Assembly (NCBI RefSeq): GCF_030678915.1
Contig: NZ_JAUUTZ010000002.1
Span: forward strand, 124,001 to 188,000
Origin: Paracoccus wurundjeri
GTDB lineage: Bacteria > Pseudomonadota > Alphaproteobacteria > Rhodobacterales > Rhodobacteraceae
Reading direction: 5' to 3'
Length of the DNA stretch: 64,000 nucleotides
Under the pieces are notes generated by a model, which worked only from the letters and a program-made list of their open reading frames with translations, was not told the origin of the DNA and made no database searches. Positions 1-9,105 of this stretch are shown here, one piece after another. The position numbers were made by a program, and so were the translations under genes. Within the stretch, counting starts at the first letter, position 1. Every line of letters begins with the position of its first letter.

Positions 1-152
1 CCGGAGCTTGAGGAAAAAGGCCTCAAGCCGCATCTGACGAACACGCAGCCAGGAGTATCGCGTGTCTCTTTTGCTCATGATCAGGCTGAACCACTCAAAG
101 CACTAGTATGCAGAGAAGTTTATAGGGACTCACCCTAGGGAGGAGAATTGTT

Positions 153-1658
153 GTGAATTACGATAACAAAGACTCGTCGTTTCCCGAGGCAGGCAAAGCA
201 GCGCCGGGCGAAGACGAACCAAGATACTGGAAAGCGGGGGGGCTAGATCCATTGCGGATCGCCAAACTTCCGGTCGCACCTCAGGCGATCCATATTGTCG
301 GACCGGCGATGATCCTTGTTGCGGTGGGCGTGGGTCTCGGTGAGACCTATATGTGGCCGCGACTGGTACTGATGTTCGGGCCGGAAATCCGGTGGCTGTT
401 CCTGATCGGTGTCGTGGTGCAGACGGCTGTGATGATGGAAATGGCCCGCTGGGCCATGGCCACGGGTGAAAGCATCTTCATGGGCGCCGCGCGTGTCTGG
501 AAGCCCCTCATGTGGTTCTTTTTCGCGCTGGCCATGGTAACCTATATCTGGCCCGGGCATATCTCGGCGGGCGCGCTGGCGTTCGAGAAGATCACGGGGA
601 TCAACTGGTTATGGTTCGCCTGTCTCGGCCTACTCTCCATCGCCTTGGTCTTCAGCTACGCGAAATACGTGTATGACCTGCTCGAAAAACTGATGGCGTT
701 CCTGATCGGCTTTCTGGTCATCGGTTCTGCCGTCATCGCGGGGATAATCGGGTCGTGGAACGATCTCTGGCTTACCCTGACCGGCATGGTGGCATTTGGC
801 TATATTCCCGATGAGATGATGACGGCGGCCTGGTTCCCGATCATCGTCGGCTCGATCGCCTTTGCAGGGCCATCCGGCATGCAGCAGATGTGGTACACGT
901 TGTGGCTGCGTGACAAAGGAGCCGGTAACGGTGCCCATATCCCGAGAATCCGCGGACTTGCGCATAGCGAGGAAGAGGAAACCTATCCCGTTGCCGGTTA
1001 CATGGTCGACACTGACGACGCGGAAGAACTGGAAAAGTGGAAGGGCTGGTATCGCTGGGTACGCTATGACGCGATCCTGATGTTCTTCGGCACCACCATG
1101 ATCGTGACCATCATCTTCACGATTCTTGCCATGGCCGCATCACGGATAAGCCCCGAAGTGGTGGCACAGTTCGAGCAGGGCAACCAGGAAGCCGCGCTGA
1201 GCGCGATGGCCAACGCGTTCTCGGAAGCGGGCGGTGCGTTCCTTGGCACCCTGTTCTTCATCTTCATCATATTGGTCGGCTATAAGGGAACAATGGGTAT
1301 CGTCGACGCGTTTGCCCGCGGTCAGGCGGATATGACCTATTTCTTCGTCCCGGGGGCGCAGAAGTTCAAAATGGGCCACCTTTATTTCGGCTTCCTGTGG
1401 GGAGCGACGATCTTCGGGATCCTTATCCTGCTGTTCGGACCCGCCGACGGACCTACGGCAATCCTGGGCATGCTGGCATTCCTGTCGGCGTTCTCGATGG
1501 GCGGCTACTGCATCGTGCTTCTGCTGGTCAACAACCTGCTGTTGCCGAAAGCAATTCGCCCACATATCGTGTTCAACGTGATTATCGGGCTTGGCGCGCT
1601 TTTGTACTTCGGTGCGCTGTTTATCAGTCTGGTCGTCTTTGGCGCGCTGCCGGATTAA
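153..1658 (+). CDS. Nramp-related membrane transporter lacking the canonical metal site
   Basis: A 501-residue polytopic membrane protein with about eleven hydrophobic segments that resembles the Nramp branch of the APC fold. The first transmembrane segment reads VGVGLGETYMWPRL where true Nramp metal transporters have a DPGN motif, and the TM6 region reads GPSGMQQMWYTLWL in place of the MPHNL-type motif. The residues that bind Mn/Fe are therefore absent, and the substrate is unknown. A hydrophilic insertion rich in Glu and Asp (around residues 265-300) lies between TM6 and TM7. The GTG start at 153 is supported by AGGAGA six to seven bases upstream. A small membrane-protein gene follows 11 bases after the stop and is probably co-transcribed. 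Family assignment is fairly sure; function is inference. Confidence 0.8.
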   Translation: MNYDNKDSSFPEAGKAAPGEDEPRYWKAGGLDPLRIAKLPVAPQAIHIVGPAMILVAVGVGLGETYMWPRLVLMFGPEIRWLFLIGVVVQTAVMMEMARWAMATGESIFMGAARVWKPLMWFFFALAMVTYIWPGHISAGALAFEKITGINWLWFACLGLLSIALVFSYAKYVYDLLEKLMAFLIGFLVIGSAVIAGIIGSWNDLWLTLTGMVAFGYIPDEMMTAAWFPIIVGSIAFAGPSGMQQMWYTLWLRDKGAGNGAHIPRIRGLAHSEEEETYPVAGYMVDTDDAEELEKWKGWYRWVRYDAILMFFGTTMIVTIIFTILAMAASRISPEVVAQFEQGNQEAALSAMANAFSEAGGAFLGTLFFIFIILVGYKGTMGIVDAFARGQADMTYFFVPGAQKFKMGHLYFGFLWGATIFGILILLFGPADGPTAILGMLAFLSAFSMGGYCIVLLLVNNLLLPKAIRPHIVFNVIIGLGALLYFGALFISLVVFGALPD

Positions 1659-1669
1659 GGTGAAATGCA

Positions 1670-2188
1670 ATGACTAATTCCGTCAAGCGAATGACCGAGC
1701 TTCTGCTACCCGGCTCTATGCTCGGTGTCATCGCGTCATTTGCAGTCGGCGGGGTAGCCCTCTATGGAGGGCTACCTATCGGCTACGTTGTGGTTTCGGT
1801 GCTGGCTCTCGGCATCCCACTGGCGCTGTTCGGGGCGGGCTACAGTTTACTGTTGGCCCAGGCCCGGATCCGGATCGGGGGCATTACTCCGGCCGTTGGT
1901 TACTGGCTGATCGGCTACACGGTCTCACGCACCATTTACGAGGTGGTGATCAATCTCTATCTCGGCAGCCCGTCCCTCCTTTCCGACGGCGTGCTTGCGT
2001 TCTTCGGGTTTCAGCTTCTCGTCAGCACGGGTTTCGCGGTAGGCTTCATGTGGCTTCATGAAAACATCGCCCCGATGTGGTGGGTGCATATCCGCGACCG
2101 CAACCCGATTGCTGCCGCGTATGTGGCCGCATATACGCAACAGGCTGTGTACACGAAGCAAACCAAGGAACAGGCGACGCGCACCTGA
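1670..2188 (+). CDS. Small hypothetical membrane protein, likely partner of the Nramp-like transporter
   Basis: A 172-residue protein with four predicted transmembrane segments (roughly residues 15-40, 40-65, 80-100 and 105-130) and a hydrophilic C-terminal tail rich in Gln, Lys and Thr. It starts 11 bases after the Nramp-like gene with AAGGTGAAATGCAATG, so the two are probably one transcript and may form a complex. I do not recognise a named domain. It could be an accessory subunit or an unrelated small integral membrane protein. Confidence 0.7.
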   Translation: MTNSVKRMTELLLPGSMLGVIASFAVGGVALYGGLPIGYVVVSVLALGIPLALFGAGYSLLLAQARIRIGGITPAVGYWLIGYTVSRTIYEVVINLYLGSPSLLSDGVLAFFGFQLLVSTGFAVGFMWLHENIAPMWWVHIRDRNPIAAAYVAAYTQQAVYTKQTKEQATRT

Positions 2189-2346
2189 GCAGAACTGAAA
2201 GGAAATTTATCCAATTGCAGAAAGGCGACAGAGGATCTAGTCAGAAGACCTGAATACAATCTTTCCGCTTTATGCGGATTAAAATAACGGTGACCGGGCC
2301 CCTCTGGCGATTCAGGCGGCGATTCGTGATGTCGGGAACCACCACA

Positions 2347-2366
2347 CCTCAGCCGCTGTTTTGAGG
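2347..2366 (+). promoter_or_regulatory. Small stem-loop pairing with the terC ribosome binding site
   Basis: CCTCA (2347-2351) and TGAGG (2362-2366) are perfectly complementary and enclose a 10-base loop. The right arm contains most of the Shine-Dalgarno GAGGAG (2363-2368) used by the TerC gene at 2374. The stem is short. TerC genes are often controlled by Mn-sensing yybP-ykoY riboswitches, but I could not find that motif's conserved core here, so only a possible translational control hairpin is claimed. Confidence 0.35.
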
Positions 2367-2373
2367 AGTGCCT

Positions 2374-3072
2374 ATGTTTGGCATTGACCCGAGTTTTATC
2401 TCTTCCCTGCTACAAGTGATCATGATCGACCTGGTACTGGCCGGGGATAATGCGATTGTTATCGGCCTGGCTGCTGCCGGCCTCCCCCCTGAATTGCGCA
2501 AACGGGCCATCATGATCGGCATATTAGCCGCGACGCTCATGCGTATCTTCTTTGCGCTCATTACGACTCAGCTTTTGTCACTTGGCGGTGGCCTGCTGAT
2601 TGCCGGGGGCGTCCTGCTGCTTTGGGTTTGCTGGAAAATGTATCGCGAACTCAGCGTTTCCCACGAGGATGAACATGGCGCGACCGAGGCGCTGTCCGAC
2701 AGTGACACGAACGCGGACGGCACCGTGGCTGGCGGAGCGCCGCGCAAGACCCTGCGTCAGGCAACCACCCAGATCATCATTGCCGATGTCTCCATGTCGC
2801 TCGACAATGTGCTGGCTGTGGCCGGGGCTGCGCAACACCACATTGAAGCCCTGATCTTTGGTCTTGCGCTGTCAGTGGTCATGATGGGATTTGCCGCGAC
2901 TTTCATCGCGCGGCTTCTTCATCGCTTTCGCTGGATCGGATGGGTCGGGCTTATCCTCATCCTTTATGTGGCCGTTAAGATGCTCTACGAAGGCGCCGAT
3001 CAGCTGATGGGGCATACTCTGCCAGCCATCCCGCTTATCAAGTCAGCGGCTGCAGCCGTATTTCTTCACTAG
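2374..3072 (+). CDS. TerC family integral membrane protein (putative metal ion exporter)
   Basis: A 232-residue inner-membrane protein of the TerC/YjbE type with about seven transmembrane segments. Both family signatures are present: an Asp/Asn motif DLVLAGDNAIVIG near the N-terminus and a second copy DVSMSLDNVLAVAG in the middle, separated by an acidic cytoplasmic loop. These repeats form the ion pathway in the family, several members of which export Mn. The ATG at 2374 is preferred over an in-frame GTG at 2368 because GAGGAG overlaps the GTG and lies five bases before the ATG. The gene seems to stand alone, with a hairpin about 20 bases after its stop. Confidence 0.88.
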   Translation: MFGIDPSFISSLLQVIMIDLVLAGDNAIVIGLAAAGLPPELRKRAIMIGILAATLMRIFFALITTQLLSLGGGLLIAGGVLLLWVCWKMYRELSVSHEDEHGATEALSDSDTNADGTVAGGAPRKTLRQATTQIIIADVSMSLDNVLAVAGAAQHHIEALIFGLALSVVMMGFAATFIARLLHRFRWIGWVGLILILYVAVKMLYEGADQLMGHTLPAIPLIKSAAAAVFLH

Positions 3073-3090
3073 CGGGTAAACAATTGATCA

Positions 3091-3113
3091 GGTTGGCCGG
3101 TGATCGGCCAACC
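3091..3113 (+). terminator. Stem-loop downstream of terC
   Basis: GGTTGGCCG and CGGCCAACC form a perfect 9-bp GC-rich stem around a 5-base loop, 18 bases after the TerC stop. No strong T-tract follows, so termination efficiency is uncertain. Confidence 0.6.
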
Positions 3114-3654
3114 GAAAGCATTTACAGGTTTTCCGGAAGAAAGCCGGGTTGCAAATCAGTTACCCGGCGAGGGCGAAGCCTCGAAGAGCTCAGAAAGCCC
3201 GGGGTGAGCCGTGGAAACGAAGAGGCCCGGTAGCGGATTTGCGCCCGCTTCTGACCGCAGCACCAGCCCGCAGAGCATTGAAAAGAGCTGCAAAAAAACC
3301 ACCGCGCTTTTGGCTGGCGGAGGCGTAGTGTTTGGGGTCTGCATAGGTCATGATACTCTACCTTCTACATATTTCATGCCGTTCATGCCCCGCATATAAG
3401 AAGGCTCTTCCGATCCGGTAGGGTCGTCTGGCGCAAGTCCGCTATGCATGCAGAGCAAGACCCTTAACAAAATAAAAACATGGCCTTACGAGCGTGTTAA
3501 CAGAACTTCAACGCCGGGTAAAAGCGGCGAAACAAGTTGTAGGGACTGCATGCGGATTCTGCGCTCTTGTCGCGGAAAGCCATAAGCGCACCATATGACG
3601 GGAATTGCCCGCCGATGCGGCCCTTGTTCCTGCTTTTCCTCCTAGGAGACCGAT
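3114..3654. other. Intergenic region without a recognisable gene
   Basis: About 540 bases lie between the hairpin of TerC and the hairpin of the convergent P-loop gene. The only open frame (GTG at 3211, 62 codons) lacks a ribosome binding site and resembles nothing I know. A moderately AT-rich stretch around 3400-3500 holds ATATAAGAAGG and AACAAAATAAAAAC tracts. I see no tRNA-like, tmRNA-like or riboswitch-like structure. Confidence 0.5.
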
Positions 3655-3678
3655 GCTATGCGCATCCCCGCGCATAGC
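3655..3678 (-). terminator. Stem-loop downstream of the P-loop protein gene
   Basis: GCTATGCGC and GCGCATAGC form a perfect 9-bp stem with a 6-base loop, 6 bases beyond the TAA stop of the minus-strand gene. It is a likely transcript end, although no U-run follows. Confidence 0.6.
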
Positions 3679-3684
3679 TGCGCC

Positions 3685-5421
3685 TTACCAGTCTCCGAGA
3701 GTGTAATGCCGTTCGCGGTCACAATCGATCTTAACCATATCGGCAACCTGTTTTTGCCCGGACAGTCCCGCTGTTTCCTCACGAGACATTCTTTCCAATC
3801 CGACCTGCTTCAGAAAATCCCCTGACTCGAACTGACATTCACCGCCAAGGAATTGCGCGAGAAGATCCCCTTTGTCCTTGTGAATGAACGAGACCTTCGG
3901 AATCCGCGCGATGAAGGTCGCAAGAATGTCGCGATTGTCCGCGATGTCCAGATAGACCTCTGCCGGAGATTGGGCATCGATATTGATCTGCTTGTAATCA
4001 TTCATCCGGCGGATGCAGTCCGGATCGAGGATGGTGATTTCGCCGTTCCATCCGAATGCGACGGTGCGGGGACGTTCTCCGAAAGCTACGCTATTGTCGA
4101 GAAATTCGAAATGCACCTTGGGGCTTTTCTTGCCGACCCATGTCAGGAACAGTTCGGGCATGCCTGTATAGGCCTCGACATTGTGAAAGAGGAGATCATC
4201 GACGGCCTTGTAGCGGCCGGTTTCCCGACCTCGTTTCCACGCCCGCTCCACCGTTTCGGTCGGAGGTGTGATGATGAAGAATATGAATACGGTATGGCCG
4301 AAACGGCTGAGCAACCGACCGTCGGTCTGCTGATTGGTCGACAGTTTGAAACTGTCGAAACGGAAGCGGTCGATCAGCAAATGCGGCATGTTCGAATTGG
4401 CCGCCTTTTCTTCCATGTAGCTGTCAAGTTTCCTGTCGATGATTTCCAGCTCATGTCCGGTCAGCATGGCGGCATATTTGAAATGTTCGCCCAGACTGTT
4501 ATAATCCAGCAGGAACTTGCGCCAGTAATCAGGGCTGACGAGGGCGAAATCCTTCCAATCTATGCCCAGCCGTTCCGCCAGCTGCAACTGTAGCGGCCGG
4601 ATCGTACTTTTGCCCGCAGCAGAGGCGCCTTTGACATTCATGACGAAGGGGCGTGCCTGGTAAGGCAGCAGCCTGTATCCCTCCTTGTCCACTGCTTCCA
4701 GAAATATGGGCTCTATCAGCGAACTGATCATGCGGCTGCCATATGAATTGCAGACCAGCCTTGAGGTCAGGGAGATCACAAGATCCTTGTCGGCCATCAG
4801 ACGGCCACGCTGGCCGACAATCCCGCCAACGGTAGCCAGCAACGCCCTGAGACATGCCTGCTCCAGCGGATCATCTGTCGCGTCGACACGGTTTTGCCAT
4901 TCCGAAAGCGCCGCAAGTTCTGGCAGAACTGAAGCCTTTGCCAAGGGCTGCTTTTTTCCGAAAAGCTTTCCCAAAAGCCCCGGTTTGTCGTTAATCGGGT
5001 TCGGGGCTCGTCGCTTGAATATATCCGCGTCGAGGCGATCTGCCAGGCTTTGTTCCACCCGGGTGCGGAGCTTGGCGAATTCGGCTTCGAGTTCCGGTAA
5101 TCTTGGCTGGATCCAGTTGTCCAGGATCCGGCTTGCCATGCCCCGCAGGTTGATCCCCAATTCTTCGTAATTCGGCCCGTCGGGTACGAAAAGCTCTGTC
5201 GTTACCCGGATCAGGATGTCGTGCATTGCCAATCGCTCGGCTTTGAATGCGATCATCTCTTCGGGTTTCAGTCCGCAGAAATCAGCGGCCTGTTTGGCAT
5301 CGTGATATCCCGTTTCAGAATTTTCCGGGCGAAAAAGCGTGATCGCCGGCATAAGTTCCGAGGGAAGTGCCGAGTTTAAACCCGGGTTCCAGGCATCGAA
5401 GCTGACATCGGGTTTTGACAT
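3685..5421 (-). CDS. Uncharacterised P-loop NTPase/kinase-like protein (zeta-toxin-like core)
   Basis: A 578-residue soluble protein. The N-terminal half (1-255) has no motif I recognise. Around residues 265-273 there is a Walker A loop, GASAAGKST, followed by LVSPDYWRKFLLDY, a layout reminiscent of zeta-toxin and polynucleotide-kinase folds, where a conserved Asp and Tyr follow the P-loop by about 25 residues. LLIDRF near 348-353 could be the Walker B strand. A C-terminal region of about 200 residues follows. There is no antitoxin-like small gene beside it; the neighbours are a convergent TerC gene and the same-strand oxalate operon with its own terminator. It is probably monocistronic. Nucleotide binding is well supported; substrate and role are unknown. 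Confidence 0.75.
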   Translation of the reverse strand: MSKPDVSFDAWNPGLNSALPSELMPAITLFRPENSETGYHDAKQAADFCGLKPEEMIAFKAERLAMHDILIRVTTELFVPDGPNYEELGINLRGMASRILDNWIQPRLPELEAEFAKLRTRVEQSLADRLDADIFKRRAPNPINDKPGLLGKLFGKKQPLAKASVLPELAALSEWQNRVDATDDPLEQACLRALLATVGGIVGQRGRLMADKDLVISLTSRLVCNSYGSRMISSLIEPIFLEAVDKEGYRLLPYQARPFVMNVKGASAAGKSTIRPLQLQLAERLGIDWKDFALVSPDYWRKFLLDYNSLGEHFKYAAMLTGHELEIIDRKLDSYMEEKAANSNMPHLLIDRFRFDSFKLSTNQQTDGRLLSRFGHTVFIFFIITPPTETVERAWKRGRETGRYKAVDDLLFHNVEAYTGMPELFLTWVGKKSPKVHFEFLDNSVAFGERPRTVAFGWNGEITILDPDCIRRMNDYKQINIDAQSPAEVYLDIADNRDILATFIARIPKVSFIHKDKGDLLAQFLGGECQFESGDFLKQVGLERMSREETAGLSGQKQVADMVKIDCDRERHYTLGDW

Positions 5422-5491
5422 TCTCTGCCGCCTTTTGTTGCGGGTTGTCGTGAGAAGTGCCTTGCCGGGGATACGGCATTCCTATGACAAC

Positions 5492-5523
5492 AAGACGGGC
5501 CGCAACAGATGGCGGCCCGTCTT
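5492..5523 (-). terminator. Terminator of the oxc-frc operon
   Basis: AAGACGGGCCGC and GCGGCCCGTCTT form a perfect 12-bp stem with an 8-base loop, 18 bases past the frc stop. On the minus strand the stem is followed by a T-rich GTTGTC stretch. It is the strongest terminator-like structure in the window. Confidence 0.85.
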
Positions 5524-5541
5524 GAAGAACAGGGCGATTGC

Positions 5542-6816
5542 CTATTCCGCTGCAAGCTTGGCAGGATCGCCAAGCGCCCCGCTTTGCTGCAATTCCTTAA
5601 CCATGCCCTCGTCGAATTGCAGCACTTCGCGCAGGATGACGTCGGTATGCTCTCCCAGCAGAGGGGAGCGGGTGACTTCGGTCGGGCTTCCCGACAGCTT
5701 GATCGGGTTGCCGACCGACAGGTAAGAGCCCCGCGTCGGGTGATCGACCTCGACAATCGTGCCAGTCGCCCGCAACGACGCATCGGCTGCCAGTTCCTTC
5801 ATCGACAGGATCGGCCCGCAAGGGATGTCGCGCGCGTTCAGGATCTCCATCACCTCGAACTTGTCGCGGGTTTGGGTCCAATCCTCGATCCGGCCAAACA
5901 CCTGATTGAGACGCGGCAGGCGGGCATTCGGCGTCGCATAATCGGGATCGGTCTTCCATTCGGGTGCGCCGATCACGTCGCAGATCGCCTCCCAGACCGG
6001 GGCCTGGGTGATGAAGTAGATATAGGCGTTCGGATCGTTTTCCCAGCCTTTGCATTTCAGGATGCGACCGGGCTGGCCGCCGCCGGAATCATTACCTGCG
6101 CGCGGGACGGAATCGCCGAATTCGACCCCTTCGCCGAACTGGCTGTATTCCTTCAGCGGGCCATGCTCCAGACGCTGCTGGTCACGCAGCTTGACGCGGC
6201 AAAGGTTCAGAACGCCGTCCTGCATCGCCGCCGAGACCTTCTGGCCCTGCCCGGTGCGGGTTCGCTGGTACAATGCCGTCACGATTCCAAGGCACAGATG
6301 CAGCCCGGTTCCGGAATCGCCGATCTGCGCACCGGTGACCAGCGGAAGGCCGTCGCGGAAACCGGTAGTCGAGGCCGCGCCGCCTGTGCATTGCGCGACA
6401 TTCTCATAGACCTTGCAATCCTGATATGGCCCCGGGCCGAAACCCTTGATCGAGGCCACGATCATAGAGGGATTGATTTCCTGAATCCGCTCCCAGGTGA
6501 AGCCCATGCGGTCAAGTGCGCCGGGCGCGAAATTCTCGACCATCACATCACATTTCCGGATCAGCTCTTCGAGAACCTTCTTGCCGCTCTCGTTCTTGGT
6601 GTTGAGCGTGATCGAGCGTTTGTTGTGGTTGAGCATGGTGAAATACAGACTGTCCACATCGGGAATGTCCCGCAGCTGACCGCGGGTGATATCCCCCACG
6701 CCGGGACGTTCCACCTTGATCACGTCGGCGCCGAACCATGCAAGCAGCTGCGTGCAGGTCGGGCCCGACTGAACATGGGTGAAATCGAGAATGCGGACTC
6801 CTTCAAGAGCTTTCAT
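5542..6816 (-). CDS. frc: Formyl-CoA:oxalate CoA-transferase
   Basis: A 424-residue class III CoA-transferase (CaiB/BaiF family) that moves CoA from formyl-CoA to oxalate, giving oxalyl-CoA and formate in the cytoplasm. The catalytic Asp that forms acyl anhydrides is D167 in GDSGTGLH, matching Asp169 of the Oxalobacter enzyme, and the glycine loop GGGQPGRI is present. Its ATG overlaps the TGA of oxc (ATGA at 6813-6816), and AGGAGG lies eight bases upstream, so the pair is translationally coupled. With oxc it forms the complete oxalate to CO2 plus formate cycle. No oxalate/formate antiporter is adjacent. Confidence 0.97.
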   Translation of the reverse strand: MKALEGVRILDFTHVQSGPTCTQLLAWFGADVIKVERPGVGDITRGQLRDIPDVDSLYFTMLNHNKRSITLNTKNESGKKVLEELIRKCDVMVENFAPGALDRMGFTWERIQEINPSMIVASIKGFGPGPYQDCKVYENVAQCTGGAASTTGFRDGLPLVTGAQIGDSGTGLHLCLGIVTALYQRTRTGQGQKVSAAMQDGVLNLCRVKLRDQQRLEHGPLKEYSQFGEGVEFGDSVPRAGNDSGGGQPGRILKCKGWENDPNAYIYFITQAPVWEAICDVIGAPEWKTDPDYATPNARLPRLNQVFGRIEDWTQTRDKFEVMEILNARDIPCGPILSMKELAADASLRATGTIVEVDHPTRGSYLSVGNPIKLSGSPTEVTRSPLLGEHTDVILREVLQFDEGMVKELQQSGALGDPAKLAAE

Positions 6817-8567
6817 TTCGTGCCTCCTGCCTTTTTTCCAACCGTGCTTTGCGGATTGAGATTGCCGATCCGGCCGCTTTCGGTTCCAGCCGCCGGGTCG
6901 ATGACCGCGTTGATGAGAGTGGGTTTCCCCGAATCCATGGCCTCGGATACCGCATTATACAGCGCATCGGGAGTTGTCACATTCACCCCGTTGCCGCCGA
7001 AGGCCGTCATCATCTGATCATAGCGGGCATTATCGACGAAAACGGTGGTGGCGACATCCGAGCCGCCCGACGGATTGATATCGGTGCCGCGATAGATGCC
7101 GTTATTGTTGAAGATCACGATGCAGACCGGCAGATTATACCGGCAAATCGTTTCCACCTCCATGCCGCAGAAACCAAAGGCAGAGTCGCCCTCGATCGCC
7201 AGCACGGGCTTGCCGGTTTCGATCGCTGCCGCGATTGCCGATCCCATGCCGATGCCCATCACGCCCCATGTGCCGACATCCAGCCGTTTGCGCGGCTGGT
7301 ACATGTCGATGATGCCGCGGGCAAGGTCGAGCGTATTCGCACCCTCGTTCACAAGAACGGCGTCGGGACGTTCCTTGATGACCGTGCGCAAAGCGCCAAG
7401 CGCGCCGTGGAAATCCATCGGCGTAGAGTTCTTTTTCAGCCGCCCTGCCATTTTGGCGACATTTTCTTCCTTTTTGGCATCGATCATGTCGGTCCAGTCA
7501 CTGGGTGGCTTCTGCCAGTTCTCGCCCAACCCCTTGAGCAGCGCGGATATGCAGGAGCCGATATCGCCCACGACTGGCGCGGCGATCTCGATATTCGAAT
7601 CCATTTCCTTCGGTTCGATATCGATCTGGATGAATTTCTTCGAGCCCGGCTCACCCCAGCTTTTGCCCTTGCCATGCGACAGCAGCCAGTTGAGGCGTGC
7701 GCCGACCAGCATCACCACATCGGCATTCTTCAGCACTGTGGACCGTGCCGCCCCGGCGGATTGCGGATGAATATCGGGCAGCAGACCTTTTGCCATGCTC
7801 ATTTGCAGGAAGGGAATGCCGCTTTTCTCGACGAATTCGCGAATATCATCATCTGCCTGAGCATAGGCCGCGCCCTTACCGAAGATCACCAGCGGGCGCT
7901 TGGCCTGTTTCAGAACCTCCAGAGCACGTTCGACGGATGACGGTGCGGGCAATTGCGCCGGCGCGGCATCGATGACCTTGACCAGCGATTTCCGCCCGGC
8001 TTCCTTTTCGATGACCTGCGGGAACAGCTTTGCGGGCAGATCAAGATAAACCCCGCCCGGACGTCCCGAAACGGCGGCACGGATTGCCCGCGCGATGCCG
8101 ATGCCGATATCCTCGACATGCAGAACCCGGAAGGCTGCCTTGCAAAGCGGCTTGGCGATGGCCAGCTGGTCCATCTCTTCATAATCGCCCTGCTGCAGAT
8201 CGACGACCTCGCGTTCGGAGGATCCCGAAATGAGGATCATCGGAAAGCAGTTCGTCGTCGCATTGGCCAGCGCGGTCAGCCCGTTCAGGAAGCCCGGCGC
8301 CGAGACCGTCAGGCAGATCCCGGGCTTTTTCGTCAGAAACCCCGCAGCCGACGCCGCATAACCGGCGTGCTGTTCGTGCCGGAAAGAGATAACGCGCATG
8401 CCTTCCGCCTGCGCCATCCGTCCCAGATCCGTGATCGGAATGCCGGGTACACCATAGATCGTGGTAAGACCGTTAAGCTTGAGTGCATCGATGACGAGAT
8501 GAAAACCATCCGTCAGTTCCGGCTCTGCATCGGCCCTGGACGGTTCGAGTTTTGTGACGACAGTCAT
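6813..8567 (-). CDS. oxc: Oxalyl-CoA decarboxylase
   Basis: A 584-residue thiamine-diphosphate enzyme that decarboxylates oxalyl-CoA to formyl-CoA. The N-terminal PYR domain carries the cofactor-activating Glu (E65 in FRHEQHAGY), a central Rossmann-like domain follows, and the C-terminal PP domain holds the GDSAFGF...NNN ThDP/Mg motif. The length matches the family (about 565-585). The start is backed by AGGAGGAGC eight bases upstream. It is first in a two-gene operon with frc. A long 5' region with two adjacent palindromes at 8924-8954 probably contains its control elements. Confidence 0.97.
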   Translation of the reverse strand: MTVVTKLEPSRADAEPELTDGFHLVIDALKLNGLTTIYGVPGIPITDLGRMAQAEGMRVISFRHEQHAGYAASAAGFLTKKPGICLTVSAPGFLNGLTALANATTNCFPMILISGSSEREVVDLQQGDYEEMDQLAIAKPLCKAAFRVLHVEDIGIGIARAIRAAVSGRPGGVYLDLPAKLFPQVIEKEAGRKSLVKVIDAAPAQLPAPSSVERALEVLKQAKRPLVIFGKGAAYAQADDDIREFVEKSGIPFLQMSMAKGLLPDIHPQSAGAARSTVLKNADVVMLVGARLNWLLSHGKGKSWGEPGSKKFIQIDIEPKEMDSNIEIAAPVVGDIGSCISALLKGLGENWQKPPSDWTDMIDAKKEENVAKMAGRLKKNSTPMDFHGALGALRTVIKERPDAVLVNEGANTLDLARGIIDMYQPRKRLDVGTWGVMGIGMGSAIAAAIETGKPVLAIEGDSAFGFCGMEVETICRYNLPVCIVIFNNNGIYRGTDINPSGGSDVATTVFVDNARYDQMMTAFGGNGVNVTTPDALYNAVSEAMDSGKPTLINAVIDPAAGTESGRIGNLNPQSTVGKKAGGTK

Positions 8568-8923
8568 GTGCTATTGCTCCTCCTGTTCAACGTGTCGTTT
8601 GTCTCTTGGCCGCAGGGCAGTTGCCGTCGTCAGGTTCTGATTCGACAAGGCCGCGGGGCTCCCCTCGGCAAACTCTGGCATAATCAATGCCACCTTTCAA
8701 CCGAAACCTCACCAGAATCTCCCCCTTTGGTATCAGCTGTTGACAGGAGGCATCGAAGGCAGCCTGCGCCCTTCGGGTAACTGCGGGATGTTCTTGCTGG
8801 AAGGATGTGGAAATTGCGTCAAATCCGGGAACTGACGCTTCCAGAAACAAAGCATGCATAGCCCTGTCCGATCCGAGGCAGACAGGGTCAATACAAGGCA
8901 TCGTCAATCGGGATAACGACGGG
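8568..8923. other. Long leader/intergenic region upstream of oxc
   Basis: About 350 bases lie between the oxc start and the paired palindromes. A minus-strand open frame of 114 codons (8587-8931) would need a TTG start, has no ribosome binding site and no recognisable motif; I do not call it a gene. The stretch may be an untranslated leader or may contain a closer promoter that I cannot place. Confidence 0.4.
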
Positions 8924-8954
8924 CTTCCCAATATGGGAAGATGACGGTGTCATC
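8924..8954. promoter_or_regulatory. Two adjoining palindromes, putative operator for the oxalate operon
   Basis: CTTCCCA-ATA-TGGGAAG (8924-8940) is a perfect 17-bp inverted repeat. It is immediately followed by a second perfect one, GATGAC-GGT-GTCATC (8940-8954). Such short odd-centred dyads are typical of operators for dimeric regulators. They lie about 360 bases upstream of oxc and beyond the 3' end of the gamma-glutamyltransferase gene at 9106. No dedicated regulator gene is adjacent. Confidence 0.4.
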
Positions 8955-9105
8955 ATGAGCTAAAACAAATCCGGTGCATTTTGTTGCTATCGGGTTGTCA
9001 GTGCAGATATGCTCAAATGCAATTCAGATTTTATTAATTTTATGAATGTGTTAAGGTACCATACAGGTTAACCCGCCGGGATGGCTGCCTCTCGGTCGAC
9101 GCTTG
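8955..9105. other. AT-rich spacer downstream of the ggt operon
   Basis: The stretch 9020-9060 is markedly AT-rich compared with the surrounding coding DNA and lies just after the last gene of the nine-gene operon. No clear rho-independent hairpin was found for that operon. Confidence 0.4.

Noticed and set aside
1..138. Open plus-strand frame of 45 codons running in from the left edge to a TAG just before the Nramp-like gene's ribosome binding site.
   Set aside because: It could be the end of an upstream gene, but it is short, shows no known motif, and an open frame of this length is likely by chance in GC-rich DNA.
2264..2278. TCCGC-N5-GCGGA hairpin after the small membrane protein gene.
   Set aside because: The stem is only 5 bp with no T-tract; it is too weak to call a terminator or riboswitch.
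3211..3399. 62-codon plus-strand frame after terC.
   Set aside because: GTG start without a ribosome binding site and no protein-like features.
8587..8931. Minus-strand 114-codon frame upstream of oxc.
   Set aside because: It needs a TTG start, has no ribosome binding site, overlaps a palindrome, and has no recognisable motif.
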